Part shown: positions 49,991 to 62,994 of the stretch, piece after piece | How the letters are laid out: each line of letters starts with the position of its first letter | Numbering within the stretch: position 1 is the stretch's first letter | Origin: Saxidomus purpurata | Taxonomy: Eukaryota > Mollusca > Bivalvia > Venerida > Veneridae | Length of the DNA stretch: 64,000 nucleotides | Assembly (NCBI GenBank): GCA_022818135.1 | Contig: JAFMSR010000005.1 | Location: forward strand, 20,315,668-20,379,667 | Direction: 5' to 3' | Made by a program: the position numbers and the translations under genes | The notes under the pieces: generated by a model | The model's input: only the letters and a program-made list of their open reading frames with translations | Databases searched by the model: none | Told to the model about the DNA's origin: nothing

Positions 49991-50101
49991 GGTTATTAAA
50001 CTGGACAGGTGCACCTTAAGGCGATATTGGCACACTTGGTGAGATATTTGAACCAAGTGTGCCAATACTGATTTAAGGCACACCTGTCCCGTATAATTAC
50101 C
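49991..50101. repeat. 110-base hairpin with 50-base arms
   Basis: GGACAGGTGCACCTTAAGG, then ATTGGCACACTTGGT, pairs across a loop of about 11 bases with ACCAAGTGTGCCAAT, then TTAAGGCACACCTGTCC. Roughly 40 of 50 positions pair. The size fits both a tiny MITE and a microRNA precursor. Confidence 0.8.
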
Positions 50102-51429
50102 TTTTTATTGCTTATGTTGAGCATCTGTTTTGCTGGAAATAGGAAAAGATAAGACGATAAGATACAAAACACACATTCCCGTAATACTCATTCTATTTCA
50201 TAAAAACAAAGACCATTGAATGAATAGATTATTCATACCATCCACAAAAGCATACGTATCAGTTTCAGCATTTCGCTGCTCAATAAGCCCATCTAAATGC
50301 AATAAACGATGAGATAAAGACTTCAGTCTCTTGTGTCTCTCGATATCACCAAAAATCAAGGCTAATTTGATACTATATATAGTAACATATGCAATAAATC
50401 CATAGACCAGCCTTTTGTTTGTGCATTTTATTCATGTGATATCATATGTCTTTGATACTCAGTGTCTTGATAACAGTGCACTTATTTTTTTTAAATTATC
50501 ATTTTTTTTGTGTCATGAATAGATGAAAGAAAATATACAACCCACACCATTTGGCTTTTTTAACATTAGCGTACCGCCAGATATGGGTTCCAGTAAATAT
50601 CACAATTAATGAATTCTAGCGATTGAACATATCAAGATTGATATTGGTATATTCGTTAGAAATAATTGAATGAGTCTCAACATCTTTTAGAAAAAAACCC
50701 TATTACAAACCGCTAATTACAACTATTAGTAATGGTAAAAACGCACATTATGAAGACAGATAAAGTATGTTACATGTGTGAAACAACTTTTATGTGTACT
50801 CTTTTGCAGTCCTGATTGCATCAAGGGGTTTTCGCGTTTTACAACCAGCTCTTGTTTCTTTCATGTTTACGTTTACACTTAGACTTCTTAATTAAAGAAT
50901 TGTCCAAAGCTGTCGGTATAATACCATCTTTTCTTAACTCAAACTGTTAACTGTTGAATTACTAATATCAACTAACTTCGAAAAGGTTAAGCAATTTTTA
51001 TAACGTTTGGTTGTTCACTGTTCTATCAAATTTGATGGTGAAATTTTGATGGTGAAATTTTGAATTGGCCAAAGCATTCAATTTCAACAAGTGGTCCGAT
51101 TTTCTACGTTCTTGGCTGAACAATTTCCTCAAAAACCATCCCCTCCCTCTCCCCATTGATATAGGGATCCGTTGGTGCATTTATGAAAACTAGATAATCT
51201 GAATGTTATAACTCTGATAAATATTAGTTACTTACATAAGCTCAAAAAAGATACTAAAAATCATAAATTATATTCTGTTATAAAGATTACTTGATAGTAC
51301 AATATAAAAAAGTTACAATGTTAACAAAAACGTCTACATACTGAGTAGGAATCGTACAGCATCTTAAAAACCATTTAAAATGGATCAAATGACATGATAA
51401 AGGATGGCTTAAATGCATGATTACGAATA
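50102..51429. other. Stretch without recognised gene
   Basis: One 60-codon minus-strand frame (50998-51180) and a short local duplication of TGATGGTGAAATTT near 51036 are all that was seen. Confidence 0.45.
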
Positions 51430-51500
51430 AATATTTTTATTATGCCCACTTATGTGGGCAAATTAAAATCGCACCGTCTGTCCATTTCATACAGAAAGTA
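51430..51500. repeat. Transposon terminus-like hairpin with GTCTGTCC
   Basis: TTATTATGCCCACTTATGTG then GGCAAATT forms a terminal hairpin and is followed by ACCGTCTGTCC. It mirrors the arrangement at 37225-37315. Confidence 0.4.
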
Positions 51501-51959
51501 TTGTTTTTGTACTTATTCGGAATATGCATCTATTCGACAATTCCTTTTAATACGAAAAAGTATTTTCAATAGAGCTGTGTTCAGTAAAAATGTCCCGCGC
51601 TGCGTGAAAGGAGTATAATTGAAATAAACTTAAAATTCTGACTGGTTGTAATTTAAATGTAAGACTATTTTGTCGTTTTTCTGACAAGAATTAAAATATA
51701 TTTTTTCTCAGGAATATAAAAATGTGTTTTTAAAAAATCACTCAATTTATTACAGAGTTATTCAAAATTTTCCGTGGCTAAGTAAATGTCCCATAGCGCA
51801 CGTGTGTTGACGTTAACGTTATGGTCGACATCAATACAATGCTTTTTAAAAAATTCGTTTAAATGCCCTTTACTTTAGAAATAAATCACATAAATACGAC
51901 TCATAATGTATATTTCGGTAACATATTAATGAATATCGTATACTTATCATAAATACTTT

Positions 51960-52030
51960 AATCCTGATTGGCCGGTAGCGATCACGTGCCGGGTCCGCAG
52001 AAGTACGTGTAGACCTGGAACATGCGCGAA
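51960..52030. promoter_or_regulatory. GC-rich island with CCAAT box and E-box
   Basis: In AT-rich surroundings, ATTGG (51967-51971, an inverted CCAAT box) lies 11 bases from CACGTG (51983-51988) amid several CpGs. It is promoter-like, but no adjacent exon was recognised. Confidence 0.22.
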
Positions 52031-52689
52031 TTTCAAAACATCATTTCTGTGATATTTTCGTTTATTTTCACTACTTTTTACGAAGTATACTAGATAATAA
52101 TTTTAGACTAATGTTTCGGTCAATAATTATTATAGTTTTGCGGACGTATACATAAACTTATGATTATATATCATACTGCTATATATCATGTGACAATGTA
52201 CATAAGCAGGCTGTTGGCTTCCCCCCCCCACCGATAACGTTAATACTGGACGATAGTTCAACATTATTGTTGTAAATCTTTCATTGCAGCCATCATGTCA
52301 GAAAGATCTAACAATATCAAACAAAAGGAAAAATTGAGGCATGCAAAAGGCAAAAAACAGTTCAATTTACAATTAGATTGTAATACAATGTAGTTGTATT
52401 ATGAACATATTGAAATTGTTAGCTCGGAAAACTTTTAAGCGTGAATATAATTGATAATTTAGTAATTAATCAAGAAAGACTAAATAATTTAAGTTTTGTC
52501 GTCATCACTAAAACCAGTAATAGAAATATGATATGATATCGAGAACGAGCAAACTCTCACGTTATTTCCTAGCGTCAAATGTACAAACAGCGTTTTTAAA
52601 CGTTACGCTTTTAAGCTCCACCTTATGACGTCGCGTCTATACAAACAAAAAGCTTGGCCAAGAAATTTGGCATATATCATTGAATAATA

Positions 52690-52920
52690 GCCCGCTTCCA
52701 TTTAAAAAAAAATTCTCAATGATTGGAGTTCGCTACACCTAGCCATGCCTTGTGACCTTGACCATGACCTTATTCTGAAAATTGGTAGGACGCTTTGTCT
52801 TGATTACCTTTAGATCTGTTTCAGATTTAATCAATGGTGTCAAAAACTACGTCACCTTATCATTCGGAGCAGTGGTACTGAGGTGAGAGATATAGGGTCA
52901 TCATAGCTCTCTTGTTTCCT
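52690..52920. repeat. Probable dispersed repeat with GACCTTGACC motif
   Basis: CTTGTGACCTTGACCATGAC and the end GGTCATCATAGCTCTCTTGT have the form of a common molluscan interspersed repeat (from memory). Both boundaries are uncertain. Confidence 0.4.
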
Positions 52921-53259
52921 ACCGAACATTGTCAGTTAAGAGACATCATTCCATTTATTTTGACGGACAACATCTTAAAATTTATACATTTATGTACTTC
53001 AACCACTGCTCCAGGATATAAATACATGTACATGTATTTATTTGTTTGTCATTTTTTCTTTTTAAAATATACCTCTAGGTTGTGAAGATTTATCGGCGTC
53101 TTTCTGCATGTTTAATAACAAGTTTAGCGAACCAGCCGATGGCTTGATGAAAATATTATCCTAAATAACATGTCTAATTTTAGCCAAGTTTCTTCTTTTC
53201 CTGAATAAATGATTAACTGTAGGTCTTTATGAAATAAAGTAAGTTAAAAGAACAAGGAC

Positions 53260-56200
53260 ATTTGGCGCAATAATTGTAACATTTGAACCTTGTCGACTGG
53301 GATAAAAACCGTGTCACTTTGTTAAATTGAACAAGAAACCTGTAAAACTCTGAAGACTTCATGTTTCAACGAGTCGTGGTGGAGATTAGTAACAAATGTT
53401 GTTATGCATGTGTGTGAATAACGTTCTAAGTTGACCTAGGAAAGCGTTATAAACTTTTCGCAATCCTCCTTTTGTTAGAATAAGCGGGTAACATGGCATT
53501 TCATCTGTTTTTGTAAATACTTAAAGTACTTTAATGTCCAAATTAAATATCATTTCTTTACTTAAATATCGGGATACTAATCGATAGTTTGCTATCTCCC
53601 ACAGATAAGTCAAAATGTTTTGCCTCTTTACATCAAGTATAATCCATATCTTACAATATGACAATCTAGATTATAACATTGCAATATACTATACTAGTTA
53701 ATTTGCCAGTTCCAAAGGAGACGTGACATTATCTAAATTCTAGTTTTGCACAAAATCAATGTTTCGCACTTCATAAAAGTGACACATTTATCAATTATGC
53801 ATTTTCTTCAAAGCCACAAGTCATCAAATCGAATTCCTGCAGTTTCACTATTACTAAATGCAATTAGATTTTATAAACGAGGATTTTAAAGTATCTCCAG
53901 AATTAATCTAGAGTGAAAATTTTAAGTTAACAGTTGAATACCCCTTACGGAACTCTAAAATCATTAGAGAGAGCGAGGAATTTAGCTGTAGGGGAATCAT
54001 TTGCTGAAATATTGCAATTAGAAATCTCCTGTCTCTGAAATGCAACACCGAATCATTTTCATTTCAACAACTTTTCAAAATAATTTTTTTCGTTCTCTTA
54101 AGATTAAGTTTCCATGACAAAATATAGCAAATAAAGCAAAATAAAACGCAGGAAGAAATTCTTTCCTTGACATGTGTCTATAATTATTGTCAAAGAAGAA
54201 CTAAATTTAAAGGCTAGCACAGATTCTTATTATACCTCCGTGCAGATTTGAAATCAGGGGTACCTTATGTTTTCATACATTTGTACTTGTAATATTTTCT
54301 ATTTCTAATATTTCTTGGTAAATCAATTAGTTCAGTACATCATATCTTTAACAAAGCAGATCTGTATTTTGATTGAGTGAATTACTTTGATTTTCTTTAC
54401 ATTTACTGTTTTAAAGATTACGTAATAGGACATTTTGAGCTTGTAAGCTGGCAATACTGCACAGTTTTAAATAAAAAAACAATGCAGAAGCGTTGCTGGA
54501 TTTTATACGGAAATGACGTAACTATAAGGACGTATAAGTCGGGCTTGCCCAGATTAAAGTATTGTATCAATCAAGTTATAAAGTTTAATTGAAAGAATAA
54601 TTGTAAGTTTCAGTGACGCTTGATCAAAAACAAAAAATAAATCCAATGAATTAGTTTTGCTCTCCAAGCAAATTATGTGACAAAATATATTTTTTTCTTG
54701 CAAAACGTCTAAATCTAAATGTTAGACGTCGTATTTTTGTGGCTGCAACTCTGCATACCTTGATATATTAAACGTATGGCAGTGGATTAGCCAGGATACA
54801 AATCTGTATCTTGAGGCTGATGGGTTTTCAACTTACCCAAGATTTGTTTATTTTGTTCTCTTCGAGCAATATATACTACAGTAAACTTACAGTTTGCTTC
54901 AAAATTATTCCTTTGAATTACAGTGAAGTCGGATCCCTACACACAATGAAGGCTTTTGAAACAAAGCTACAAGAAGTAACTAATAATTACTAATTGTTAT
55001 TTCTCGTATAAGCTAATCGAAATAAACATGTAAAATCATGTACACAATTCTTAGATGTGATTAGAATGATTAAGTCTCTTCGGATAGACAAACCGTATCA
55101 AAACGCTTCACTTGCACTAGGCAGACCTTTTGATTTTAGAAAATATATCTTTCTCTTGCTGATCTCAACGGTCTTATCCATGCGATTCTTGGTTTAAAGA
55201 AAAATTAAATAATTACACAGTAAAGAATTTCTACTGCCTTTCTTGCGAGCTATTATTATTCAGCACTGATTTAAAAAAAACGAATGAACTTTGAAAATCT
55301 GACCAGCTGTTAAATTAAGACATAATTACATACCTTTATTTGCAAATTCTTTGTAAATGCTTTTGGTAACATGTCATTATTAATAGAAACATGGAGAAAT
55401 TTCATTTGAAAAATAGAAATATGTCCGAGACATACAAATGCTCCACTGTTCAGTTCACCTTTGTATATCTGATAATCATAACTGGAAGGATTCAGAATCG
55501 ATGGCAAATATAAGCAGTTTGCGAGAGTACTTAAAATGCAATTATTCACTAAGCAAAGAGCCATAAATCTTCGCTATAACTAGGTCAAATCTCAAACAAA
55601 ATCCTTGGTGCACACTTCAGCATCCTGATTAACATTATTGTAGAGTTTCATAATAGCAATGCGTGACTGAAGTTAAAGAACGCTCTTTTTCTATTATTCA
55701 ATCGTTACTTGTCACACCGACAAACAAAATCAAAGATGCACGATAAGCTTTATGCTTTCTGCTCAATACTTGATGTTATTGAACAGAAATGTTGTACATG
55801 CATTCATTGAATTATCACGGTTTTAACCAACTTGAAGATGAAACAACCATAAGTCTAAGTTAAAATTATAGTAAGGTTTCATGATTTTAAATCAAATACT
55901 TTTCGAATGAAGGGCGACATAAATAATACGCATATTTAGGCAGAAATAACTTGAAAGGTAAGAAAATGTTAATTATAACTATATACTAGTATAAAACTTG
56001 ATAAAATGTTTTGCTTTTTTTATTTAAAGTATATTAGCAATATATAATCATAACCATTTTATGAATCAAGCGGTGGCAAAGCCAGGCAAACAATGATGAC
56101 AAGCTTCAACTGTCTGGTTTAAATCTACAAAAAAGTGCATTATAAATGCTAAAGTTTAAAATTTTAATTTACAGATGAATCACGGGAAAAAATACAATCG

Positions 56201-56900
56201 TCATTCATTCCACATAAATATCCTGAGTGTGTTCTAATACTCACGATCGTTTGTGTTGTTTCTCTTTTGTTTCCAATTTGCAAAGGCGTCTTTTATATAA
56301 TATTTCAGATCAAGTGCATAATTTATTATATTCTCGAAATTATATTACATGTATACTGCATAAACACCTATGAATACCCTACGTATAAATGAATGTACTG
56401 GTGATTTGAAAACGTCTACTTAATTAACAGGTGGCAAACGATTTCATTAATATTGTAAGGGCTACCAGAGTCAGCATAGGGCAATGTAACATCATGAATG
56501 TATCTTCAATGATTCCTCATTTCATGGCTGTTATTTAGCCGCGGATCTGGTCGCATGGTGTCTAGATGTTTGTGCCAGAGGAAGGGTATTATAAAAATGC
56601 CTCGGAATTTGTTAGAAGACGATATATTAAGTAAAGAAGTTCAAAGACCCTAAAGTCTGACGCCTGTGTAAGTTGAAATGACAACTGTAACATTTTTATT
56701 ATATCTTAACGTCAATAGAAAGGAAATCAATTGCTCCATGATATGCTAGACTGCATGCTGTCATCTATGAGAGTTATGTTTGTCATACAGATCGATATTT
56801 GTCAAGGTACTTGTTCAAACTGCTAGCAATTAAAAAAGATAATGGATTTTGTGTACGTGGCTGTAAATGTTTTTAAGGTTCTCTGTATCTAATTAAACCA
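53260..56900. repeat. Tandem segmental duplication, unit A
   Basis: Unit A matches unit B in order: CTAGGAAAGCGTTATAA with CTTAGGAAAGCGATATAA; ATCAATTATGCATTTTC with ATAAATTATGCATTTTC; AGTTTCAGTGACGCTTG with AGTTTCGGTGACGCTTG; and GACTGCATGCTGT with GACTACATGCTGT. It contains about 1.7 kb (54800-56560) absent from unit B. Frames in one unit are broken in the other. Confidence 0.8.
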
Positions 56901-57729
56901 AAAAATACACTTTTGTAATAAACAGTTGTTAGACAAACAAAATGGTCATAGATAAAGATACCTTCAGTAGGGAAATGCTTTCCCCTTAAAATGTTGCATT
57001 GTTTCTCACCAAAAATAGTCGTTGCTTTTTCAATTCATCCGTATGTCCTGCATTGGTTTTCCGACTTTTTTCAAATAAACAATAACTAGAATCCATTGAA
57101 ATTTCATATTAACACAATACCAAGTGGAAATAAGCAGTATCTTCTTTGTGCTTTGTTCTTTACTTTTTGGTTTTGCAATTCTAAGATTTAAAACACTTCT
57201 TTTTGACGTTGATTGTCAGGGTTTCTGTGTAATTTTATCATAAAATGAAAGCAATCATGAGACAACTCAGTTACTGTCAATATTCAATGGGACTTCCAAT
57301 TATTGTAATTCTATTCACTTGTAATGAATAAATGCTTGTGCTGATAGTTGTGACGTTACTTGTGTAACATTCAATTACATTAGGTATTATTGTGTATCAT
57401 TTACAAACACCAGAGAAGTATTTGCCCTACGTTCTATCAAATGAAAATGTACATTTAACGAGATAAAACAGCTTATATTAAGGTTAGAAATTGTTTAGAG
57501 TTACTTTACAGTTGTTTCTAATTACTTTGTAAAATTGCCATCTCCAACCTAACCTACATGAAACATCATCCGAATGTTTTTTGTTAAAATATTTGGTGGA
57601 GCTTTAAATGAGATCAATGATAGTTAAAAGCCATTTCAGGCTAAATCAGTGGACAAACTTGTAAACTGCCAAGTCAATATTTGTCCCCAAAAATTACTGG
57701 TTAGTCAGGAATCTCTTGGAAAATTAGTC
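56901..57729. other. Spacer between duplicated units
   Basis: No gene or repeat family is recognised between the two units. Confidence 0.4.
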
Positions 57730-59200
57730 AAATTCGTAAAACCATTTATCCTTGTCAATTGAAAGGAAACGAATGTAATTTTGTAAATGTTAATGTAAAC
57801 TCTGAAAACCTTACGCTTCAACAAGTTGTGACGAAATATAACGAAATTAGCCTTTAAATTCTGAATGTAAAGGTAAAACTTAAATTCAATGGAATTAGAA
57901 ACTTAGTCATCAGATCCGATACAATCTATTTGAAGTGTTATTTTTGTAAGTTCACTTAGGAAAGCGATATAAGCCTTTCTTTACCTTCTTTTATCTCATG
58001 TTTTATATAAAAATAAACGGAAATGGGATTTCATTCAAATTCTTTTTAATATTTAACTTAAACATAGATTTGACGTCTATACTCAATAAACTATATTCAT
58101 CTGTTTTTTTACTTGAGTATCAGAAAACTAAAAGCTCACACTTTCCCATAGATGATACCAAGTGTTTATTGCTTCCGAATTCCCAAAAGACCTTATCAAT
58201 AAGACAAGTTATATCATTACTGCAATATGTAATGCTAGCTTATTTGCCTGTTACAGGATGGATTCTTATTTGGCACAAAATCAACGTTTAGCACTTCCAT
58301 GAAGTGTCACCTTTATAAATTATGCATTTTCCTGAAAACCACAAGTCCTCAAATCGATCTAATGACTTACAAATATAACTGAATTGAATTAAATCTACAG
58401 AAGAGCACTTTAAAATCTTAAGTTCATATCAACTCTAGAATTAAACACGGTGAAATTATAAGTTTACTATGTAGTATCTCTTACAGGACTCCGTCTGTAA
58501 AACAGACAAGATGCATAGAAATAATGGTTTTCATGAGAATAGTACTGACTTTGTTAGCTTATATTAACACCCAAATGAGTCTTATGGTAAGCGTTGTCGG
58601 ATGTTAAACGGTGATGACGCTATCATTGGGGCGTAGACACATGGCTCTCTCAATTGTTAATATCCCTTCCGTCTTATTTTGCAATTTAGCACCCAAAGAG
58701 CATGATTATTATGAGTTTCGGTGACGCTTGTTTAGACCAAATTCATATTTTCAAATAAACTTAAAGTTTGCTATTCAGAAAGTTTTCTGCAAAAACGTCA
58801 GGAGCTGTATCTTGGACATTGATTGTAGAATTTGAATAAAATTTTGGTAGGAATGTTTACCACTTGAGTCACTTTTATGGGATAAAGTGTCTACGAAATT
58901 GTAATAAGACAAGACATAAGGACATATTTTTGCAAACACTTTGACACCAGTCTGAGATGAAATGGCAACTGAAACATTTTTATGTTCTTATTTAAACGTC
59001 ATCGGTAACGGAACAAAATTGCCACAGGGTGAATGAGACTACATGCTGTGAAATGTGAGAGTTTTGTTAGCCATATATCGATAATGTCTTGTAATGGCAT
59101 TTATTCAAAATATCAATACAAATCTTTAAGTCTTTTAATGAGTCGATTCAATAAACCTTTTTTGAAATGTATTTTGTTTTAATTTCTAAATATCCCCGAT
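57730..59200. repeat. Tandem segmental duplication, unit B
   Basis: This is the shorter partner of unit A. Its 97-codon frame (57998-58291) has no counterpart in unit A and is taken as chance. Confidence 0.8.
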
Positions 59201-59391
59201 AAGCTAACTTTGGTTTCTTTTAATTTATGTTTTTGTAATACCTGCCGGCTGTAAACAGCTTAAAATGTGCATTAGATATTCCCGGGAATTCTTATGTTAA
59301 ACTTTCTCAATATCAGTCAAATATTCGACCGGATTTGATAGGTGTTATTAGCTAATTGTGACATTTGTATTCATTAACATTAATTATCATT

Positions 59392-59416
59392 GGCGCCGCC
59401 GATGACGGCGGCGGCG
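59392..59416. repeat. GGC-rich hairpin
   Basis: GGCGCCGCC and GGCGGCGGCG flank GATGAC and can pair. It is a sharp GC spike in AT-rich DNA, 0.3 kb before the SINE-like element. Confidence 0.6.
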
Positions 59417-59683
59417 TATTATGGAATAGTTTTTCCGGAAGTACATGCTAGGAGCGGTTATTAGAATGCGAAGAAAAATGGTTTTAACTGTATGCTAAAA
59501 TAATACGAAATAGACATTAAAATATTGATTATACACATTTCCTTCATTAAAACGTAATTGTTTAATTGTAATGTTCCTTTTCATATCTTTTAGAAAAAAT
59601 ACGAAAACGTAAAACAACTTCTCCCTTATCGGTTTTGCAAAATTATAATATCAGCTTATTTTTTACCACGTGCTTTAAAGTCA

Positions 59684-59970
59684 GTCTCCGTGGTGTAGTG
59701 GGTAAGCTGATGACCGCCTAATTTTAAGAGTGGAGTTCAAATCCCGGTCAAACCCAAGTTTTTAAAATAATCTTTCTTCCGTTTTTTTTCCAGCTTTAAA
59801 ACCACCATGATTTTAAATGTTTTCTGCAAATATTCATAAAATTGTTCATTCAAATCAAACTAATAATGATTGCTTATCAAAAAGCTAATTTTAGCTATTT
59901 AACGCCACACATGTACAAAACTATTTTCGGCGCCCTTTGATGCTTTGCATCAATGGTATTCTTGTTATAT
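59684..59970 (+). mobile_element. tRNA-headed SINE-like element
   Basis: The A-box TGGTGTAGTGG (59691-59701) and B-box-like GAGTTCAAATCC (59733-59744) have tRNA spacing, but the acceptor and T stems do not pair well. The body ends near 59970 after the small hairpin TTGATGCTTTGCATCAA and ATGGTATTCTTG. A Helitron 3' end is an alternative for that hairpin. Confidence 0.6.
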
Positions 59971-60867
59971 ATTATTTACAAAAATATGTCGGATACAATA
60001 ACATGTATGAAGTCGTCACGAAAAAGTCTGTGAAATTAAGAAATAGTATTTCAAATATATTGTAAATAGTTTTCCTAACATTTTTTTAACATTTTAATCC
60101 GTTTGCCAATTATTTATACATGAAATACCATAGATACTGAGATCCCATTTTTGTACAAAGTCAGCTTTGATCTGGTCATGAAAGAAAAGACTCGGGTAAG
60201 GAAGGCATATAAGATTTATTGACTGTATCATAAGAAATAAGGTAATAAGTAATAATTTATTAACAACCATACAGCTGACAGTGTAGTTGTGGGAAAAGAT
60301 TATGCTTTGAAAAAGATACAATGTAATAGAAGAGATCGCCGTGAGGTCACGCGGCACTTTTGATAAGATTGCTGGTGGGCAATAACAGTTGTGTTTGCAA
60401 TGCTTGTGTATCGGAAAGGAATTTTTGAATTTTTATAACGTTTTTGCTATCTGAATGATTTTTAGAATTTAAAAAGTTATGAAATGCTATTGATATTCAT
60501 ATTTACATAAAATACCGCTTTTTATGACACTTGATTTTTCATAACGGCTTAACCATTTACAAAATCAGTGTATGTTACGCGCTTGCGAAATTTTCATTAT
60601 GAATCTTAACAATACAATTGAAAATAATGAATAAAGAGTTTATTTTATTAGCTTTCCATAGATACAAAACATTTTAAAATATCATTTGTGTTAAAAAGCT
60701 ACGGCCATTAAAAATCACCCCTAACAATACAAAAAACACAGACTACCGTCCGCTGACCACCGCATTGATCTCTTCTCAGAAGAAAATATTGCGTAATACA
60801 GGGTTTTGTTTGCAAACATGATCTCTCCTTTACCTCTTAAGTCTCCTATTAATGTACTCTATACTTC
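59971..60867. other. Stretch without recognised gene
   Basis: One 87-codon minus-strand frame (60094-60357), rich in hydrophobic residues, without a GPCR or other motif. It was checked as a candidate for the missing receptor exon and does not fit. Confidence 0.45.
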
Positions 60868-61249
60868 TTAAAGGGACATATCCTATAACTGATGTCAAAC
60901 TAAATAAACTCCAAAACATAAATAATAGAATCTTTGGAAGTATTATAATTGAACCTAAAAGTTTCAGTTTAATATGCATTCCCAGCCATAATCGATAAAA
61001 TCAGCGGTTTAAAATATACTGCAGTACCGTAAACCATTCAATAATCTATTTAGAGTTGTTGTTGTACAATTAATTGGTGGATGCGATTTATTACAGAAAG
61101 CCTCGTTATTGATTAATTGTGGTAAATCGAGGCAGTTTTCGTCATAGGTTTTTCTTTGAAATTGTATTTATTTATCATTTTACGTTCATTGAACACATAA
61201 TCTATGTTTCGAGAATATAATCTGCTAGGTGTAGGTAGTGCCCCTTTAA
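60868..61249 (+). mobile_element. MITE family 2, copy C (382 bases)
   Basis: It begins TTAAAGGGACATATCCTATA and ends GGTAGTGCCCCTTTAA, with TTAA at both ends. It is the copy closest to copy A. Confidence 0.9.
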
Positions 61250-62947
61250 GGAACAATTCAAGTCAATATTTGTGGCTGACATTTAGGGCGATAAAATGTA
61301 ACAATATGTACATGTTGCTTATGGAACGCCGATTTTGCTTGTAAAGCAATGCCCTAAATTACTATGTCCAGTTTAAAAAAGAATTAAAGCCCGACATGTA
61401 AAGGTGAAGTGTTGAACAAACCAAGGTTAAGTGTGCATGTGTACATCATTTTGAGCATATTGTCATTGTATCAGGACACGTTTACTTATTTTATGAATCT
61501 AATGAAATTTACATTTGTATTACATGTACAAATATTTAAGACAAGATGATGCCGACGAATTTAAAATTATCAAAATTGTATTTGCATTTTGAAATCACTA
61601 CATCCACTCAACATTTTGCAGCCTCACCTCAGCCAGTCGGTATTACGATATGAGTTTTCTATACCAACCATCTCCAAAATCCAAATACACATGGCTTCCA
61701 ACGTATTCGTTCAATTCAAAGAGAAAGCCGGAGACCAAAAGATAAACGCTGATTAGTGTATTCAAATTGACATATAAAAGCAAGCCTTACATACAAAATA
61801 CGAGTTCATTGTAGACCGGGCAGAAGTATTTCTGCGGTAACAGCAGAATTACAGCTGAGCTGTCTACAGTAACCCAAAATCCTGATCGTCTCTGACCGGA
61901 GTATTTTCTAAATACATTTGTACCTAATTTTAGTTGTTCTTTGCCACATTGCTGATGATTTCACCAATGCATTTCGACTACGTTTTGCATATGAAAACTA
62001 TAGTTTGCGTGTTAAAGCACCTTTTTTTAGTAACCTGCTTATTATCCAAAGGTCGTTTCAGTTACCTGATTGGATGAACTATAAACATTTACTGTTTGAC
62101 CTCAACTTGAAATATTTGAATTTGCATAAAGTAATTATAGACATTGAAATAAAAACCAAGCGAGCCGCTTTCTATTTCTTTTAAAAGCTAACATTGTCTT
62201 GTAACAAAAAAACATGTAGACAGATACTGTAATGTATCAATTTCCGGTTTTGAAATTCATTTAAATAAACCAGATACAAATAAGGGAAGAATCCCTTAAT
62301 GATTTTCTTTTACATTAAGATTGGAACATAAACCTTTATCTTATAAATTCGCTCTACTTTTTATGATATTTTGGCACGCTTTATCTACGTAGCATAGGTA
62401 ATAGGATTTTCCTTTTTATATCACAAAAGGGAACGCTCATCTCGCTAATGATTAATTATTCTAGTAGTCATTAACCTGCCATGGACATTTCTATCTTATT
62501 TATTCATGTAAAGTCAGCTGGTCGAGCTAAATTTCGTCAGCTACTTTACAATATTTATCCTTGTGGAATACTTTAGTCTGCAAAAAGTACTACCTAATTG
62601 CAAACAAAGATATGGTATTGCCATTATATTCATTCGTAACTGAATGTCCAGTGCGTATCTGCACGACCATTTACAATAGGTACAGTAAAGATACGGGACT
62701 ATCTACGGAAAGTTTGTTTCTATAAAACAAAAGTAAACGATCAAACATGCTGCGAATGCATTATAGAGGAAAACACATGCGTTGGTTTTTAAAAGACTGA
62801 AAACAGACAGTACTGCCCAGTATATGAACAAAAACATTATCTCTAACCACAATTAAAACTATGCTTATTGTACCACTCAAAATACAATTACATGTAGTTC
62901 AATCAATAAGATTCTTTTCGGACATAAAAAAGACGAGAACGTCTCAC
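61250..62947. other. Stretch without recognised gene
   Basis: An 88-codon frame (61918-62184) has no recognised domain. Nothing else was seen. Confidence 0.45.
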
Positions 62948-62961
62948 GTTACCATGGTAAC
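62948..62961. promoter_or_regulatory. Perfect RFX X-box palindrome
   Basis: GTTACCATGGTAAC is a perfect 14-base palindrome matching the RFX factor consensus GTYNCCNNGGNAAC. RFX sites are typical of cilium-gene promoters, but no promoter or exon is recognised beside it. Confidence 0.45.
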
Positions 62962-62994
62962 TGCAAATTACTTACACTATCATTCTTATCGTGC

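Noticed and set aside
54377..54592. 71-codon frame in duplication unit A
   Set aside because: It is not conserved in unit B and has no motif.
57998..58291. 97-codon frame in duplication unit B
   Set aside because: The aligned part of unit A (about 53500-53770) is not open, so the frame is chance.
59684..59756. Functional tRNA gene
   Set aside because: A and B boxes are present, but acceptor and T stems do not pair; it fits a SINE head better.
60094..60357. Missing first exon of the receptor
   Set aside because: The frame is hydrophobic but has no TM1 pattern ending in a split Gly codon followed by GT in phase 1.
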